64,000 bases of DNA from contig LLCB01000013.1 in the NCBI GenBank assembly GCA_001414345.1, positions 310,001 to 374,000 of the forward strand, read 5' to 3'. The position numbers were made by a program, and so were the translations under genes. Each line of letters starts with the position of its first letter. The first letter of the stretch is position 1. The stretch is from Hymenoscyphus infarciens (Eukaryota > Ascomycota > Leotiomycetes > Helotiales > Helotiaceae). This document shows, one piece after another, positions 10,401-23,185 of this stretch. The notes below the pieces were generated by a model. The model saw nothing but the letters and a program-made list of their open reading frames with translations. It was not told the origin of the DNA and ran no database searches.

Positions 10401-13400
10401 TGTGGCGAGTGCACGGTTTTGGATTGTGGCTTGACCATGCAAGCGAGCCTTGGCACAGAGGCAAAAGCGACTTCGAAATCCAAACATGAAATGTCAGCAC
10501 AAGAGATCCACCAAAACTCAACTCTTTTTGCTAAAAGATCGTCTTTTATCCCACCTCTTTTGAGAAATTTCCTGCCCCGGTGGGCTTCCTTCCCGGAAAT
10601 CCCTTCATACTCTACTCCATGGAGTACACTACATCCATTGGCTTTAATACCACTCCTTGTGATCGACCCAACCTACGCGTCCTGCTTATCCAGTATATAC
10701 CCAGCTAGGCTGCTATTTCTAATAATCAACCGTGTATCCCGCCGCCCATCTTTTTGCTGTTTCAGGTTACAGTATATGCAGAAAAGGGGTCCTGCTGTCA
10801 CACTTCATCTCTGTGGGAATACCCGCTTCGATTTTGAGGTTGCTGGTGGTTACAGACCACCGAGCCCCTCAAAAATGCTCAAAGCCTTTGCCACTCAATG
10901 CTGCTTTAGAAGTGACATGTTTTGAGGTGGCGCAAGGAGCCTCTTCTTCATGTACTCCTTGCACTCGTTGCGATTCCTGGCCTTCAAAGATTGCTGCAGA
11001 GTTTTAATATCTTATATCGGGTTTTTACTTCTACTTGATTTATGGATTTAAGTTATAAAAATGGTTTGATGTTATAGAAAGATCGTCATGAGAACCTCCA
11101 GTCTGTTGATAAATTTCGCGGCTGGGTTTCCCCCTTCAAGAGCAAACCTCCTGCTTGGTGCCCATACGCTTATATTCTGAAGAGGCACTTGAAATGAGCC
11201 ATGGGCCACCATGGGGTGCGCTCGTTCGTGAGAATAAGCTTGGTGCTTAGGAACACTAAATCTTGAAAACAAAAGCTTTATTCCCTTCCTGAAGTATGAG
11301 TTTACGTATTTTGACAATTCCCACGCTTCCATGCAACCTCTCTTCACTTGTTTTACAAAGTTGTTTTCTGTGTTTTGGTGCTGGCAAGCACGAAGCATAT
11401 TCTCACGAACGAGTGCACCTCCTGGTGGGCCAAGCGCAGCCGCTTTGTCTTCTATAATCCGAACCACTACCTGTGACAGATACCGGCACTTCACCAACAG
11501 TGGAAGAGCTGCCACGAAGGATGAATCTAGTGCGGTTCTAGACTGTGGCCTATTTCACCGCTCGGCAAGGGTATCGTGGCTGAAAAGATACATAGTCAGA
11601 AGTGTTACTTCCGGTAACGGCTCGAGTTACCTACCTCTCTAATTACGCGCTCCGTAGCTGACTGGCTGCCAAATTCGTGCTTGGAGCAGAGCTACACGAA
11701 CCAATATCTTCTGCATGCGAGGAAATTTTGTGCTCCGTACGGAGTATTCAGTGTATGTTTCCTAGCTTGCCCCCTATAGCCGTTTGGAAGTTCAAGTTGC
11801 CATGGCCAAAATTCGTCAAACTTCAAACTTCTTCCTTGTCTCTTCATGCCTTCATTTACTATGCAACATTTTCTCTCTCTCCTTGCAAAGCATTCATAGC
11901 CAATGATTCTCGGAGCTTCTGCACCGTCATTCAATGCTACTTCCAATTAGCATGTATCAGAGAGTGCCAATCTACGACAGCGCCCACTTATTAAAGGACC
12001 GGAAATATCCTGGCTTCGCTGGAGGCCAGATCAACCAACAAGGGACACGCGAGACAATTAAAAAAGTAAGCAGCCGATCCAATCATGAATTTTCCGAGAC
12101 CATGTCCCTCTCGTTTCTCACCCACACCTCCCAGTTGTGGCTTGCCTCCCTGGAGAAAGCCCGTTCCGAAGCCCATTATGAATTCCCCATGAACCATCAG
12201 CAATCCGAACGGTAGACTGGTTCTTTCACAAAGCTTCCGCTCCCCCTTTTCCAAGTTTCCGTGTTCATTTCAATTTGTGTCTCTATTATCTACCCTTTGA
12301 TATCTCGAAGTCCAGCCAGCCGAGCTTCGCGCCACAAACGAAAACCCTCTGTCGACTGAAAGCCCGCACTGGTGGATTTGGATCCTTCGGTGTCCGAGTC
12401 TGCGAAGTATACCTTTGCTCCAAGTGAACCAACTTGGGAGAAGGATGCCCTCGCTAGTAGTAAACAAGTCCCGCTAACTGAAAAGCACCCTCAGAATTAC
12501 AATCCTATCGAATTCCTCATCCCTTCCTCAACACCGCTAGATCGCATGCCTCCTATTTCGAAGGACAGCAAGCACGGCATATTGGCACATACCCAATAAC
12601 TACATACCCCATCGATGGAAAACTTCATCGTACAATCCATACCTAATACCCCGCCCACAACTTCGAGTTGCCTCCAATACTATCGACCACTAGGATCACC
12701 GTCGCCCTAGATGACGGTGATATCCCAGGTCTAGCGCTAAGCTGGCAGCCTGCGAATTAGGGCTTTTCGATTTACAATATGCGATGGGGGGCCTAGGACA
12801 AGAACCTTTTCTCATGAGCCACATCACAAGAGAGGTCATGAAAGCTAACCCCAGATTCGGAGACGGAGATGGGGGTTTCCACCAATGTATTCAGCACACA
12901 CGTCCGTCGTTGCTTTCAGGCGCAAAAACAACAGACTGACGCAAGGGGAGCCAAGAATATCTCAAGTGTGCACATTCGAGAGCCTTACAACTTCCTTAGC
13001 GCGTGGCAGGAAAGCAAAATCGAAAGAGGAGACCAATGCATTACTGCAAGATACAGCATTACTGCAAGATACATGGCAATGGTTTGATGGCTTGCGGTGT
13101 ACTGTAAAGGTGGCAGTAAATACATGTAGGCATTCTGGGTTTGTACCAAGCTCTCGTTGTTCCACCTTGCGCAGAGAATGCAAGTAATTATCTCAAAAAC
13201 CTAGAACAATTTAAACTATTAGCCTTTAAGTGTCCGTCCTTGTCCCAGATCACATCGAAGGCCAATTCGAGAGAACATAAGTGTTTGGCCAAGTAAGCGA
13301 CAACGCGTCGATTTGACTTCAGAACCGTTTGTTGTCCGCTCTTTGTTGGATAGGCGAGTACGAAAGAGATCAAATTTGTTATCTAGACGCGCTTCGGGGT

Positions 13401-14054
13401 TCTATATGCCCCTTTTGTATAACTGTACTCTTACAAATAAAATGCGCAAGTTTCTAGCCAATAAATATGGTTAAACCTAGGCCTTAATTCTATAAATATA
13501 AACTTTTTTGATCATGACAAGACTAACTCACCCAACTATACAAAGAAGAACCGACGAGCGAATCAAACTTAAAACATTACTCGGGCAAATCACCAAAAAG
13601 TACCTTAGCCAAAATAATTTCAGATTTATTCTTATCCGCAAGCCATTACATAGCCACTTCTTTTGGTCCCTAGCAACGTCATCATGATCTTGATTTAGAA
13701 AAATATGTTCCGATCAAGATTTATTATGATGGAGATAGTAATACGCTGATCATGTAGGGACCTGGGGGTTAACTTACTTTGTGTTACTAATGACGTCTTT
13801 TTCAACATTCCTGGTTGCCAAGAAGCTTTCTGGGTTGTGGTTTTGAGAACACACGTGAAAATGGTCACATCCTGTGGGATATGCAGCTAGCGTTCTGTAG
13901 AGAGACCAAGGATGGAAGGACTTCCATCAGCCACTTGGTCATGACGGAGAGAAAGCGACATTGGGAGATCTGGGACGTTAGAAACCAAGCTACCAGCTTG
14001 AATACATTGCGCTCTGGTCTAGTATTACAATCATGCGAGCTATCCCACTGCCCT
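10401..14054. other. Intergenic, no confirmed gene
   Basis: Several frames of 90-170 codons are present, but none shows a known domain, a convincing start context or linked splice sites. A tandem duplication of a 17-base unit (GCATTACTGCAAGATAC) lies at 13038-13071. The TACGGAGTA motif occurs at 11738. One stretch, 12372-12760, reads like decayed coding sequence and is listed separately. The right end should hold the 3' end of the proteasome gene. Confidence 0.45.
12372..12760 (+). pseudogene. Possible decayed coding relic of unknown family
   Basis: From 12372 a frame of 75 codons has unusually protein-like composition (MDLDPSVSES.., then NPIEFLIPSSTPLDRMPP). Where it stops near 12599, the next frame continues with PITTYPIDGKLHRTIHT, a stop, then FELPPILSTTRITVALDDG and LALSWQPAN before another stop. 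The alternation of hydrophobic residues looks like a beta-sandwich, but I cannot name a family. One shift and two stops would make it a dead gene fragment. It could equally be chance. Confidence 0.22.
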
Positions 14055-14897
14055 CTAATCCTTCTTGAGTGGCAAGTACTTCTCCTCAATGCCAGATTTC
14101 GTAATAATCAACATCTGAAGCCCGTCACCAACCTCGATATGTCTCTCTACCGCACTGTCAAACGCATCCTTCACCAAATCCTCAACCTCATTCTTCGGTA
14201 ATGGGATCTTCTCTCGCTCCTGTAACGCGTGGCCCTCCCCGCTGCCTGGGATATATTGGTTCTTGAAGTTGACCTGGTTATCTAAGAACGGCATGATCAA
14301 ACTTGCAGCTGCACCCGCCGCTCTACACTGTTCTCTCTCGTAACTGCCAACGGGGTCGTAAGAATAAACAGCTCCCTTTCCTTGCTCGTCCAATCCACCC
14401 AAAATAGCGGTAACGTAGTATGGGAAGAATCGCTTTCCGTAGAGGATTGTGGATAACCGTTGCGCGCATGCCTTGACGGACATGGGCTTGCCGTGTTGGT
14501 ATCGGTACATCTTGACGATTGCATCCAAACGCTCCTTCAATGCCTCTCCATCTGCGGCGAATCCTACGACGGATAATACGAGGTTGGCATCATCTTGGGA
14601 GGAGGTAGTACCGCCGATTTTGAAGACTTTAGGGCTGTATCGGGTGTTGATGTTGTAGCCGGACGTTGATCTGGTGTCGCCTGCGATGATTGTGAAGTCG
14701 TTGCCAGAGATGGCGAGGGTTGAACCACCATTATCGGTGTATCTATACAGATATGAGTAGAGGCCCAACAGAACTTCCACACATACTTACGGGTAGAATG
14801 AGTGCTCCGTGTTTCCACCTGATGCTGTTGAGGGAGCTTGATTGAAGGAGTAATGTGGACCATTCATCAATGGGTTTTGGCTAAACATCGCCGACAT
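14055..14897 (-). CDS. PRE7: 20S proteasome subunit beta type 6 (beta-6, yeast Pre7, human PSMB1)
   Basis: Two exons, complement(14055..14742, 14791..14897), encode 264 residues. The intron (14743-14790) has GTAAGT and TATAG ends. The protein is a non-catalytic beta-ring subunit of the 20S core. After a propeptide-like N-terminus come NGGSTLAISGNDF, then GDTRSTSGYNINTR, which is the beta6 signature that lacks the catalytic Thr1 context of beta1, beta2 and beta5. Further conserved pieces are YYVTAILGGLDEQGKG, PVGSYEREQC and the C-terminal EVGDGLQMLIITKSGI. The length is normal for the family (about 240-265). The start at 14897 gives MSAMFSQNPLMN; a second Met lies four codons on. It is transcribed divergently from STT4, with 308 bp between the start codons. 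No proteasome PACE box (GGTGGCAAA) was seen there. Confidence 0.95.
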
Positions 14898-15205
14898 CTT
14901 GAACTGTGATCTGGGGTGTAGAAGTGAGGTAGATTTGATTGGGACTGCGGTAGAGGTGGGTTGGGTAATGGTGGTTGTATTCTAAAGCTCTGGGAGGTTC
15001 AAGATGTCTTGAGGTTGAACGTTGAACGCGCCTCGTCGCTGCCTCGCAGTAACCGCAGTAAAGAACACTAGCGCCATCGGGTTGACAGGGGTAGCTTCAC
15101 TTCAACCCCGACATATCAACATACGTGTATGGTCTCGGCAACAGTATCATATTTTGCAACGAGCGCATCAAACTTCGCCAGCAAGGGGGAGTTTCCGTGA
15201 CAGCA
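14898..15205. promoter_or_regulatory. Divergent promoter between PRE7 and STT4
   Basis: Only 308 bases separate the two start codons, so both promoters and leaders must fit here. The middle is GC-rich (around 15030, with CGCGCC and repeated CGCAGTAA phrases). No clear TATA box or PACE element was found, which suits a housekeeping promoter. Confidence 0.6.
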
Positions 15206-18200
15206 ATGGACAAGTACCTCTCCCCCTTCAAGTATGAAATGTACACCAGATACTAATCAATACATAGCGCTTCACGAAACATCCGCCGAAAGGCGCTGCA
15301 GAAAATCGCAGCGCTATCTGCTACGTCATCTACAGCTTCCTTCGAGAATTCCGACTTGCAGCGACTTGCCAGAGGCTGTCCAGGGCAAGGAAATGTCAAT
15401 GGGAAATCAAGAGGACGAGATGGGGGTTCTTTGGCCAGCTCTCCTATGGTACGACCATGAATACAAATTCATCCCTGGGACGGTGGGAAACTGATAAGGA
15501 ACAGAGCATACGGGAATTCGAAGTTCTACTGGCACTATGCAAGGCGGCACCATTATTACAAAGTTTCCAAAGCGCAGAAAAATTAATGGAGCAACTTTCT
15601 CCATATATCCTAGAGGCCCATACCCAAGTCTTCGATCCATCCCCTTATTTCCGCGATATTGAACCGTCGCCTATTGAAGCTTTGAGCAACAACCTCACAA
15701 CTGCACTTCTCACCTTAGGTATAAATCATGAGCGCCTAAGAAAACCGATTTCCGAGAGATTATGGGCCTATCTACGCCATTGTGTGGATGTAGCCAAAGC
15801 AGCTTCCCCACCGTCAGGCCCGGCTTCTGATGATGGAAGTGTTACTGAAGTAGAAGACGCTGTTAATGTTGCTACAATTACCATCACAGTTCTGGGATTT
15901 CTCGATGCTGCCGCGACCTATGCACATTTTTGGACGGCTGAAGAACGATTACTTCTGGTTCAGCGTGTAAAATTGCTTCTTTCTGAAGAATTTCTGGTAG
16001 CAGTTGAGACTGCTTTTTCGACAATTCGTAATTCTTCAACTGTTCACAGCCATACGAAGGAATGGAAGAGATATGTTCGTCATTACGCGGCTATTGGGCG
16101 TCCTCTTGGGGCTATGCTTCTCCAACAAAGCTTCATGTGGCTTCTTGTTGCAACATCTTCGTTGTTGGTATCTGATGCAAAACAACTTCGAAATAATGAT
16201 ATTCTAGACATACACATGTCTAGGAAAGTTGGACTTGTTCCGGGCGCTAGTTACACTGAGGAAGTCGACTTTGACACAATTGAGACAATGGCTGATATGG
16301 CTTCCGATGAGATGAGCCTCCTTGAAGACGGAGCAGATTATCTTCGGCTGGGATCCACATGGCAGCAAAGACTAGCCTTTTCCGTGAAAGCGGGGGCAAT
16401 TACTACTTACTTGAATTGCGTGTTACTCAACAAGGACGCTGCTGAGCCCGAAGCTCTCATGCCATGGCTCGAGAGTACCCTTGCGGATCCTGCGCAAATG
16501 ACCGATGAGACTCTTGCAAGCGTTACGCTACGCTCTATGGCCTTACTATCAAAGATTTCTCCTAGTTTCGCTCCCAATGTTAGTCGGTTGCTACCACGAT
16601 TCATCGTACAAGGCAACCCACGAGGCAACACTATCCCCCTAGCATCAAAGTGCCTAGCGTTCGTTCTGCAACTCCTATCGCAGGATGCCATCATCACCAC
16701 CTTGTACACCTTTGGAAACGTTTTAAGTTCTAGCTCAAGCGCAGATCGCCAGGTTGGAGGTGCCAATGGCGATATCCCTATGGATGGAACAGTCAGTTCT
16801 TCATTCTACAACGGGAAACTGTCTACTGGCAGCAGTATCTCATTGCCAACAAGCGGCGAAGAGGAAACCTCTTTTGTCTATAGCAATGTTGTGCAGGCTG
16901 TTTGCGGCATTGCCAGCACCTGTGATGATCCAAAAATTACTGCCCTGGCTCAATCAATGCTCTTGCAAAAAATCGGGAAAGTCAATAAACCCACAGATGC
17001 TCGGATTATCAAGCAGTCTGCCGGGCTTGCTTTAAGTGGAGGACCACTCGAATTCCGAACTCTACTAAAACTCTATACCAGGATTAGCCAGGAAAGCGTG
17101 CTTCATAATGACGAGATACTACTCGATGCTGTTAGTGATAACCAAAATTAGCTTGTTACAATGCTAATGCATTTTTAGGTGATGAAAGCTCTCAATTTTC
17201 TCTCCTCAACATTACGCAAAGACACGCCATTGTATGACATTTACCTTGAGGATATTCTCGAAGCCATAATCAGTAAAGGAGATGTGCACCAAGCCCAAAG
17301 TACTCGCGAAGCCGACGTAGAAATGGCTGCCCGAGATATTGGCCAACTTTTGCAACCCTTGGCGATCTTGATGTCAACCAACAATTTCATATCTGATGAA
17401 AGTATTGGTGAAGAGACACTTTCTCTGTTCCGAGATGCGTGGTTCAATATTGCTGTTCATGGATTTGCCACCAATACAGAAAGGGGTAAGAAATATCTCA
17501 ACGAATTGCGGATCATGGCTATTCATTCTAGACCCCTCGTTGGTGAACATAAGGGTGAACAAATTGAAAGCGATATCGAATTGAACTCTGTTCTCCGCCG
17601 TGGAATGAGTAACGACCATGAGGCTGCTCAGAAAAAGCGACTTTGTGCGCTCCTCCCTGCGAAGACGTCAGACATCCGAAGCTTGAGTTACCGAAAGGTC
17701 ATATTCCTACAAGCAGCATATCTTGTCGAGACATTGCGAGCTGGCTCTGGAGATTGTTCCAAGGCATTGACTTATTTCATGGAACCTAGTATGCGGAAAG
17801 GTGACATGAGTAGCACCATGGAAGGAATCACTACCGCAGTCATGGATTCCTACTTCAAAAAGTCTTTGACTGGCACCAATCCTACGTTTTCCGCTCCATA
17901 TGTTGCGAAGCAGCTTGCGCTTATCTTCAACGGTTGTTGTTACCGTATCGAACGAGTTCAACAGGCCGCCTTGGCATGTGCTGATCGTGTCATCCATGAG
18001 GTTCCTTCCGCCCTTTGCCAAAAGTCTTCACTGTTTGCATTGATAGAATTGCTATCTCTCATGTGGTCTAGCTGTTTGGACGCCGAAACCGATGAATATG
18101 AGTGGAAATCGGCATTTACATCTGTTCGAGGAAAGGTTGCGATTGAATTGTCTGATGATTACGCTCTTCGTCGACGTACCCTGAACAATCTTTACAGGAA

Positions 18201-21200
18201 GGCCAAAACTTGGGTAACCTCTGTCATTAGCATTGCTCCATTGGATGTAAAGGGTCTTTTACAAACATATCTATCCGAGTACGATGATGACGGAGCTTAT
18301 GGACATATATCTTTGGGGCGGTCGTTTGCAAACGAGATGGGAGCACTCATCCCAAGCACCGACCAAAGGCTTAATGCGATTGACCATCACGGAGATATCA
18401 ACACCAACACCGCATCTGACTTCATTGCTCAGTATACAACCAGACAAGAATACCGCTATGCAGAAGCACTTCCTGACCATGACGCTGAGTGGCTTCATGT
18501 TATGCATCTTGGAAAGCGACGCGCATCGATTAGCCAAGCGCCTGGTAAAAATGGCGAAGACGCCGTCATAGTTCTTGCTCACATCGAGCAACGAACGTTG
18601 AGGCGAAAGCTCATACCGATTAGCGAACTCCGGGATATTCTTCGCAGAGCAGCAGCATTACTATGTCGCAGTAAGAAAGATGAATGTGCCATCGTTCATC
18701 AACTCGTGGCTATACCATTTGGCGTTTTCACAAAACAATCCATTCAGCTTGGAATATCCCTGTGGCTCGGTGTGATCAACGAGAATCCTCGAATGGAGCC
18801 GAGAATTTTAGTGGAAGTTGCTCAGCAATGGGAATCAACTATTCATCGGCGAATTGGAGTATTCAATTTCCATTTTCTGTAAGTTGCAACTATAACCATT
18901 AATAAAGTTTACTAACTCGAGAAGTCATCCCGATCCTTTCTACGTAAAGGGGGAATTCGCTCCTAGTGATAGAGCAACCTTGTCCAAGCGACAACACATA
19001 GCCCATAACCTTCTCCAACCTCATATGCGATTGTTGCAATTTCTGGGCAGTCACTTTAATGCCACTCGTTTAGGGAATCCACATGCCGAAAAAGCCTTTG
19101 TCCGGCTTTTGAATGTTACCCTGGATGCTCTCAAACAATCCACAGGACATCCACTCTCCAGAGAGATCAGATTTCACATCGTCTTATTCGGGCTCAAGGT
19201 TATGAGACACGTTACAGCACTTGACTTCAAGTCCAGATGCCAACTAAAAGATAAGATTCTGTCAGCGGCGCTTACTTGGTTTAGCTTCCCACCTCAGTGG
19301 TCATTTGGTGGAAACAGAGTACAGTTGAAAGCCGAAACTCGATTGATGGCTGATGTTTCAGTGGCATTGAAGAATGTGCAAATGGTCACCCAGGCACATA
19401 CACCTCTTCTGAAGCTTATTCAGGCCAAGGAGAGTTTGCTTCAGGTCTTGATGGAAACCGAGCATGTTAGACTTAATGTTTGGTTATACCCTCTGGGTGA
19501 GCCGCGAGATATACATGCGCCTGTACAGTTGAAGGGGCCAACTGAGGTATGTTTGAATACCTTTAGTTGGTTATATTCATGATTCCTATTACTAATTGAT
19601 CTAGGCTTCTCTTCTTGGTCTCATCAGAACAGCCTGGAATGAGAACCCGTCCTTGGCAATTCAACTGGTAACAAGATTTCCATCGGCTAGGCTTCACCAA
19701 CAGATCAGATGGTTGTTGCTCAACTTTCCCGACAAAGCTATTTCCGAACCAGAAGCTGTCCAAATACTTCTCGGCGACTCCTTACCATCTGATGTCTCTT
19801 TTCAATTAAAGGTAAGTCATGACACGAAAGTGCCCCCGGACAGAGTTAATTTTAGTAGTACCTCCTTTACTGGGCACCCGTAAATGCAATTACTGCTGCT
19901 ACACTATTCCTCCCAGCCTACCGTAATCATCCTTTCATTTTGCAATATGCTATGCGAGCTCTCGAGAGCCACTCAGTCGATGTTACTTTCTTCTTCGTTC
20001 CTCAGATTGTTCAAACTCTTCGATATGATGCCTTGGGATATGTAGAACGATACATCGTTGAGACTGCAAAGTTCTCACAGCTTTTTGCACACCAAATCAT
20101 TTGGAACATGAAAGCGAACGCCTTCAAAGATGAAGATTCGCTAATTGTAAGTTGACCTTCACGCCCCAAAAGACGAAACTCTAATTAGATCCATAGCCCG
20201 ATGCTGTCAAGCCTACGCTCGACCACGTCATGAATAGAATGATTGCTGAGTTCTCTGCGGTTGACAAAGCTTTCTATGAGCGAGAATTTTCCTTTTTCGA
20301 TGAAGTGACAAGCATATCTGGTAAACTGAAACCTTACATCAAGCGTCCCAAACCCGAAAAGAAGCAGAAGATTGAAGAGGAACTTCGGAAAATCAAGGTC
20401 GAAGTAGGGGTCTACTTGCCAAGTAATCCGGATGGAGTAGTCATTGGCATTGACCGAAAATCCGGCAAACCCCTTCAAAGTCATGCAAAAGCACCTTACA
20501 TGGCAACATTCAGAATCAAGAAAAACAAAGGCGACATGGAAGGTACCGATGATATGCTCGAAGAAACGAACAAGAATGGGGGTGCAGTGCCACAAGATAA
20601 CACCATTGAGATATGGCAGTCAGCCATTTTCAAAGTCGGAGATGATTGTCGTCAGGATGTGCTGGCTCTTCAAATGATTGCCGCCTTCAGAGGAATTTTC
20701 AACAACGTTGGCCTTGACGTCTATGTGTTCCCGTATCGTGTCACAGCCACTGCCCCTGGATGTGGTGTCATTGATGTTCTTCCAAATTCCATCTCTCGAG
20801 ACATGGTTGGTCGAGAAGCTGTCAATGGTCTTTACGACTATTTCGTCTCGAAATACGGTAATGAGGACTCGCTGCGCTTCCAGGAGGCTCGAAGCAACTT
20901 CGTCAAGAGTATGGCTGCTTACTCGATCATCTCATTCCTGTTGCAATTCAAAGATCGTCACAACGGAAACATCATGATCGACGACGCAGGTCATATTTTA
21001 CATATCGATTTTGGTTTCTGCTTCGATATTGCTCCTGGTGGAGTGAAATTTGAAAGAGCACCCTTCAAGCTTACAACAGAAATGGTCGCTGTTATGGGAG
21101 GAAGCACTGATCATCAGTCATACAAGTGGTTCGAAGAGCTGTGTGTCAAAGCTTTCCTCGCTTCCCGACAGTACACCGAAAAACTCTCCCAGCTCGTCTT

Positions 21201-21393
21201 GTTGATGATGGATTCCGGTCTTCCTTGTTTCAAACCAGAGACCATTCAGCATTTCAAGGAGAGATTCGTGCCGGACAAGAGCGAAAGAGAGGCGGCGGAT
21301 TTTATGAGAGGTTTGATTAAGAGAAGTCAGTCGAGTTATTCGACTGGGGTTTACGATCAGTTCCAACTTTTGACGAATGGTATTCCTTACTGA
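15206..21393 (+). CDS. STT4: Phosphatidylinositol 4-kinase STT4 (PI4K type III alpha)
   Basis: Eight exons, join(15206..15213, 15268..15448, 15505..17130, 17179..18878, 18925..19546, 19605..19811, 19859..20146, 20197..21393), sum to 5829 nt, 1942 residues, the usual STT4 size. The enzyme makes PI4P at the plasma membrane. The N-terminal two thirds is the helical solenoid with EFEVLLALCKAAP near its start. The lipid-kinase unique/PIK region ends with QYAMRALESHSVDV and VPQIVQTLRYD. The catalytic domain fills the last exon: APYMATFRIKK, DDCRQDVLALQMI, the catalytic loop DRHNGN at about 1797 and the activation DFG of IDFGFCFDI at about 1815. The first exon is only 8 nt (ATG GAC AA); its intron has a TACTAATC branch site. 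This start was chosen because it joins in phase to ASRNIRRKALQKIAAL, a start typical of fungal STT4. The second intron (15449-15504) removes an apparent frameshift. The gene is probably essential. Confidence 0.95.
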
Positions 21394-21966
21394 GCGGAAG
21401 GGTTGAGAGCGAGTGTTTTGAGGGAATGTATCTAGAATGGCATGTAGATATGGATAAGTTCCATGATGCCTTAGCGGTCTAATTTAAAAGCCATTGAAAG
21501 CCAACGCACCAGCTGAATAGGTAAAGTGTGCGAAGCCCCTTTTCCCAAGCTAATTTTCCTCCTTGCTGTGATACTTGAAGGCAGGGAGGGTACTCTGTGG
21601 TTATTGCTCTGTCACTACCTCATTACTCGAGCAGTTTCGAACGATGGCAACATTATTCCAAAGAATCAACAAGTCGACTTTCCATTTCAGTCCGATCATC
21701 TCGGTTCTGTTGTTAAACCAGGGGTTTCCAAAGCAAGGAACGCAACGAGCACAAACTCTTCTTCTGCGACAAAAGCACGCTAATGCATATTCAAGGTTTT
21801 AAATTGCCCAATGAGATGACCTGAAGTGAAACCCCGCCTTCGCGATTGGAAGAAGTCTGACGTACTTGTGTACCTCCCCTCGCAACTTCCCAAATAGTCT
21901 CAAATTAATTACAGAGGTGTAACCGTGTAAATTACTTCAACTTCGAACCCCAAAATCATACTCGCC
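21394..21966. other. Intergenic spacer
   Basis: This spacer should hold the STT4 3' untranslated region and the promoter of the methyltransferase. The 75-85-codon frames in it show no domain. Confidence 0.5.
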
Positions 21967-22976
21967 GTGGACCACCAACCTCTAAACACTCCAAAAATGA
22001 CACAACCCTTCACACTAGACCCCCGCGTCTCAACAGGTTTCTCAGATGCCTCATCCTACGACATTCACCGGCCAACATACCCCCCCGAAGCCGTGGAAAA
22101 ATTACTCACTCACATACACCTCTCTGGCATTCAAGGAGCAAAGATCATCGATCTAGGTAGTGGAACGGGAAAACTCACTGAAGCTTTATCAGCAAGAGGT
22201 GAGGAGTATGAGATTCTGGCTATTGAACCGCATGAGGGGATGAGAGGAGAGTTGGAGCGGAAGGGATTGAAGGGTGTTAAGGTTGGGGAGGGAAATGCGG
22301 AGGCTATTAAGGCGGAGGAGGATTGGGCTGATGGGGTCGTTGCTGGGCAGGTTTGTCAAACTCATATATTGAGGAAGTAGATGGGGATGGTTGCTAATAC
22401 ATGATGTGTAGGCTTTTCATTGGTTTGCGAATAGGGAAACCTTGAAAGAGGTTCATCGAGTATTGAAACCAGGTGGTGCTTTGGGAATGATTTGGAATGT
22501 TGAGGATTGTAAGTTTTGCTCTCTGGGAAACGAAAATTGGACACTGATGAGAAACAGACAATGCACCCACGTCATGGAAACCAAGAAGTAAATGGGCTCA
22601 GAGACTCAAAGATATCATCCGTCCCCTTGAAGATGGACACCCCAGGTTTAGGGATTTTGAGTGGCAGAAGGTTTTTGATAACCAGGCCGAAAAATCTCCG
22701 CTACATGCTTTGAAGGATACTTTCACTCACAACACACCTGACTTTTCTCTACCGTTGGGTGCTGAAGACGTGGAATGGGTTGTGTATTTGAAGGACGAGG
22801 CTCTATGGGAGAGGTTTCACACCTTGAGCCAGATTGCCAATCTGAAAGGAGAGAAGCTCGAAGAGGTGAAGAGAGTAGTTTTCGAAGCTCTCAAGGAGGA
22901 CAACGTCGAACGGAATGAGGTTGGCGAAGTTGCTGTCCATGGTTGCACGTATTTGGCTTGGACCTCGCGCATTTGA
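21967..22976 (+). CDS. Class I SAM-dependent methyltransferase (Methyltransf_11 type)
   Basis: Three exons, join(21967..22350, 22412..22508, 22558..22976), total 900 nt and 299 residues. The Rossmann-fold motif I IIDLGSGTGKL is at residues 60-70, followed by motif post I EILAIEPHEGM, motif II-like WADGVVAGQ joined over the first intron to AFHWF, and EVHRVLKPGGALGMIWNVED, the usual post-II segment. The N-terminal SYDIHRPTYPPEAVEKLL is typical of the fungal group that includes yeast Crg1/Tmt1-like enzymes. These transfer a methyl group from S-adenosylmethionine to small molecules or lipids; the substrate cannot be read from sequence. The start could also be the second Met at 21997, which begins nearer the conserved part. 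No cluster of biosynthetic genes surrounds it, so a stand-alone detoxifying or housekeeping role is the simplest view. Confidence 0.88.
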
Positions 22977-23185
22977 GTGGCTCCAAGGTTGGGCATTGCC
23001 ATATCAATAGACTAGATTCTAGAAACCATCTGCCTCAATCGGGTATTTTGTGTTCTTATTTCCTCGCCCATTGCCCAGCAATCAATTCTGCATGGATTTG
23101 TAACGCCGTAATGAATGCCTCGAATACTCCATGACTCCCTTCCGAATGCCTTCATGTCCCCTTGTGCCCGTATCGTAGTTTGCGA

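Noticed and set aside
15234..15504. Frameshift in the STT4 N-terminus
   Set aside because: A 56-bp intron at 15449-15504 with a CTGATAAG branch site and CAG acceptor joins SSPM to SIREFEVLL in phase, so the gene is intact.
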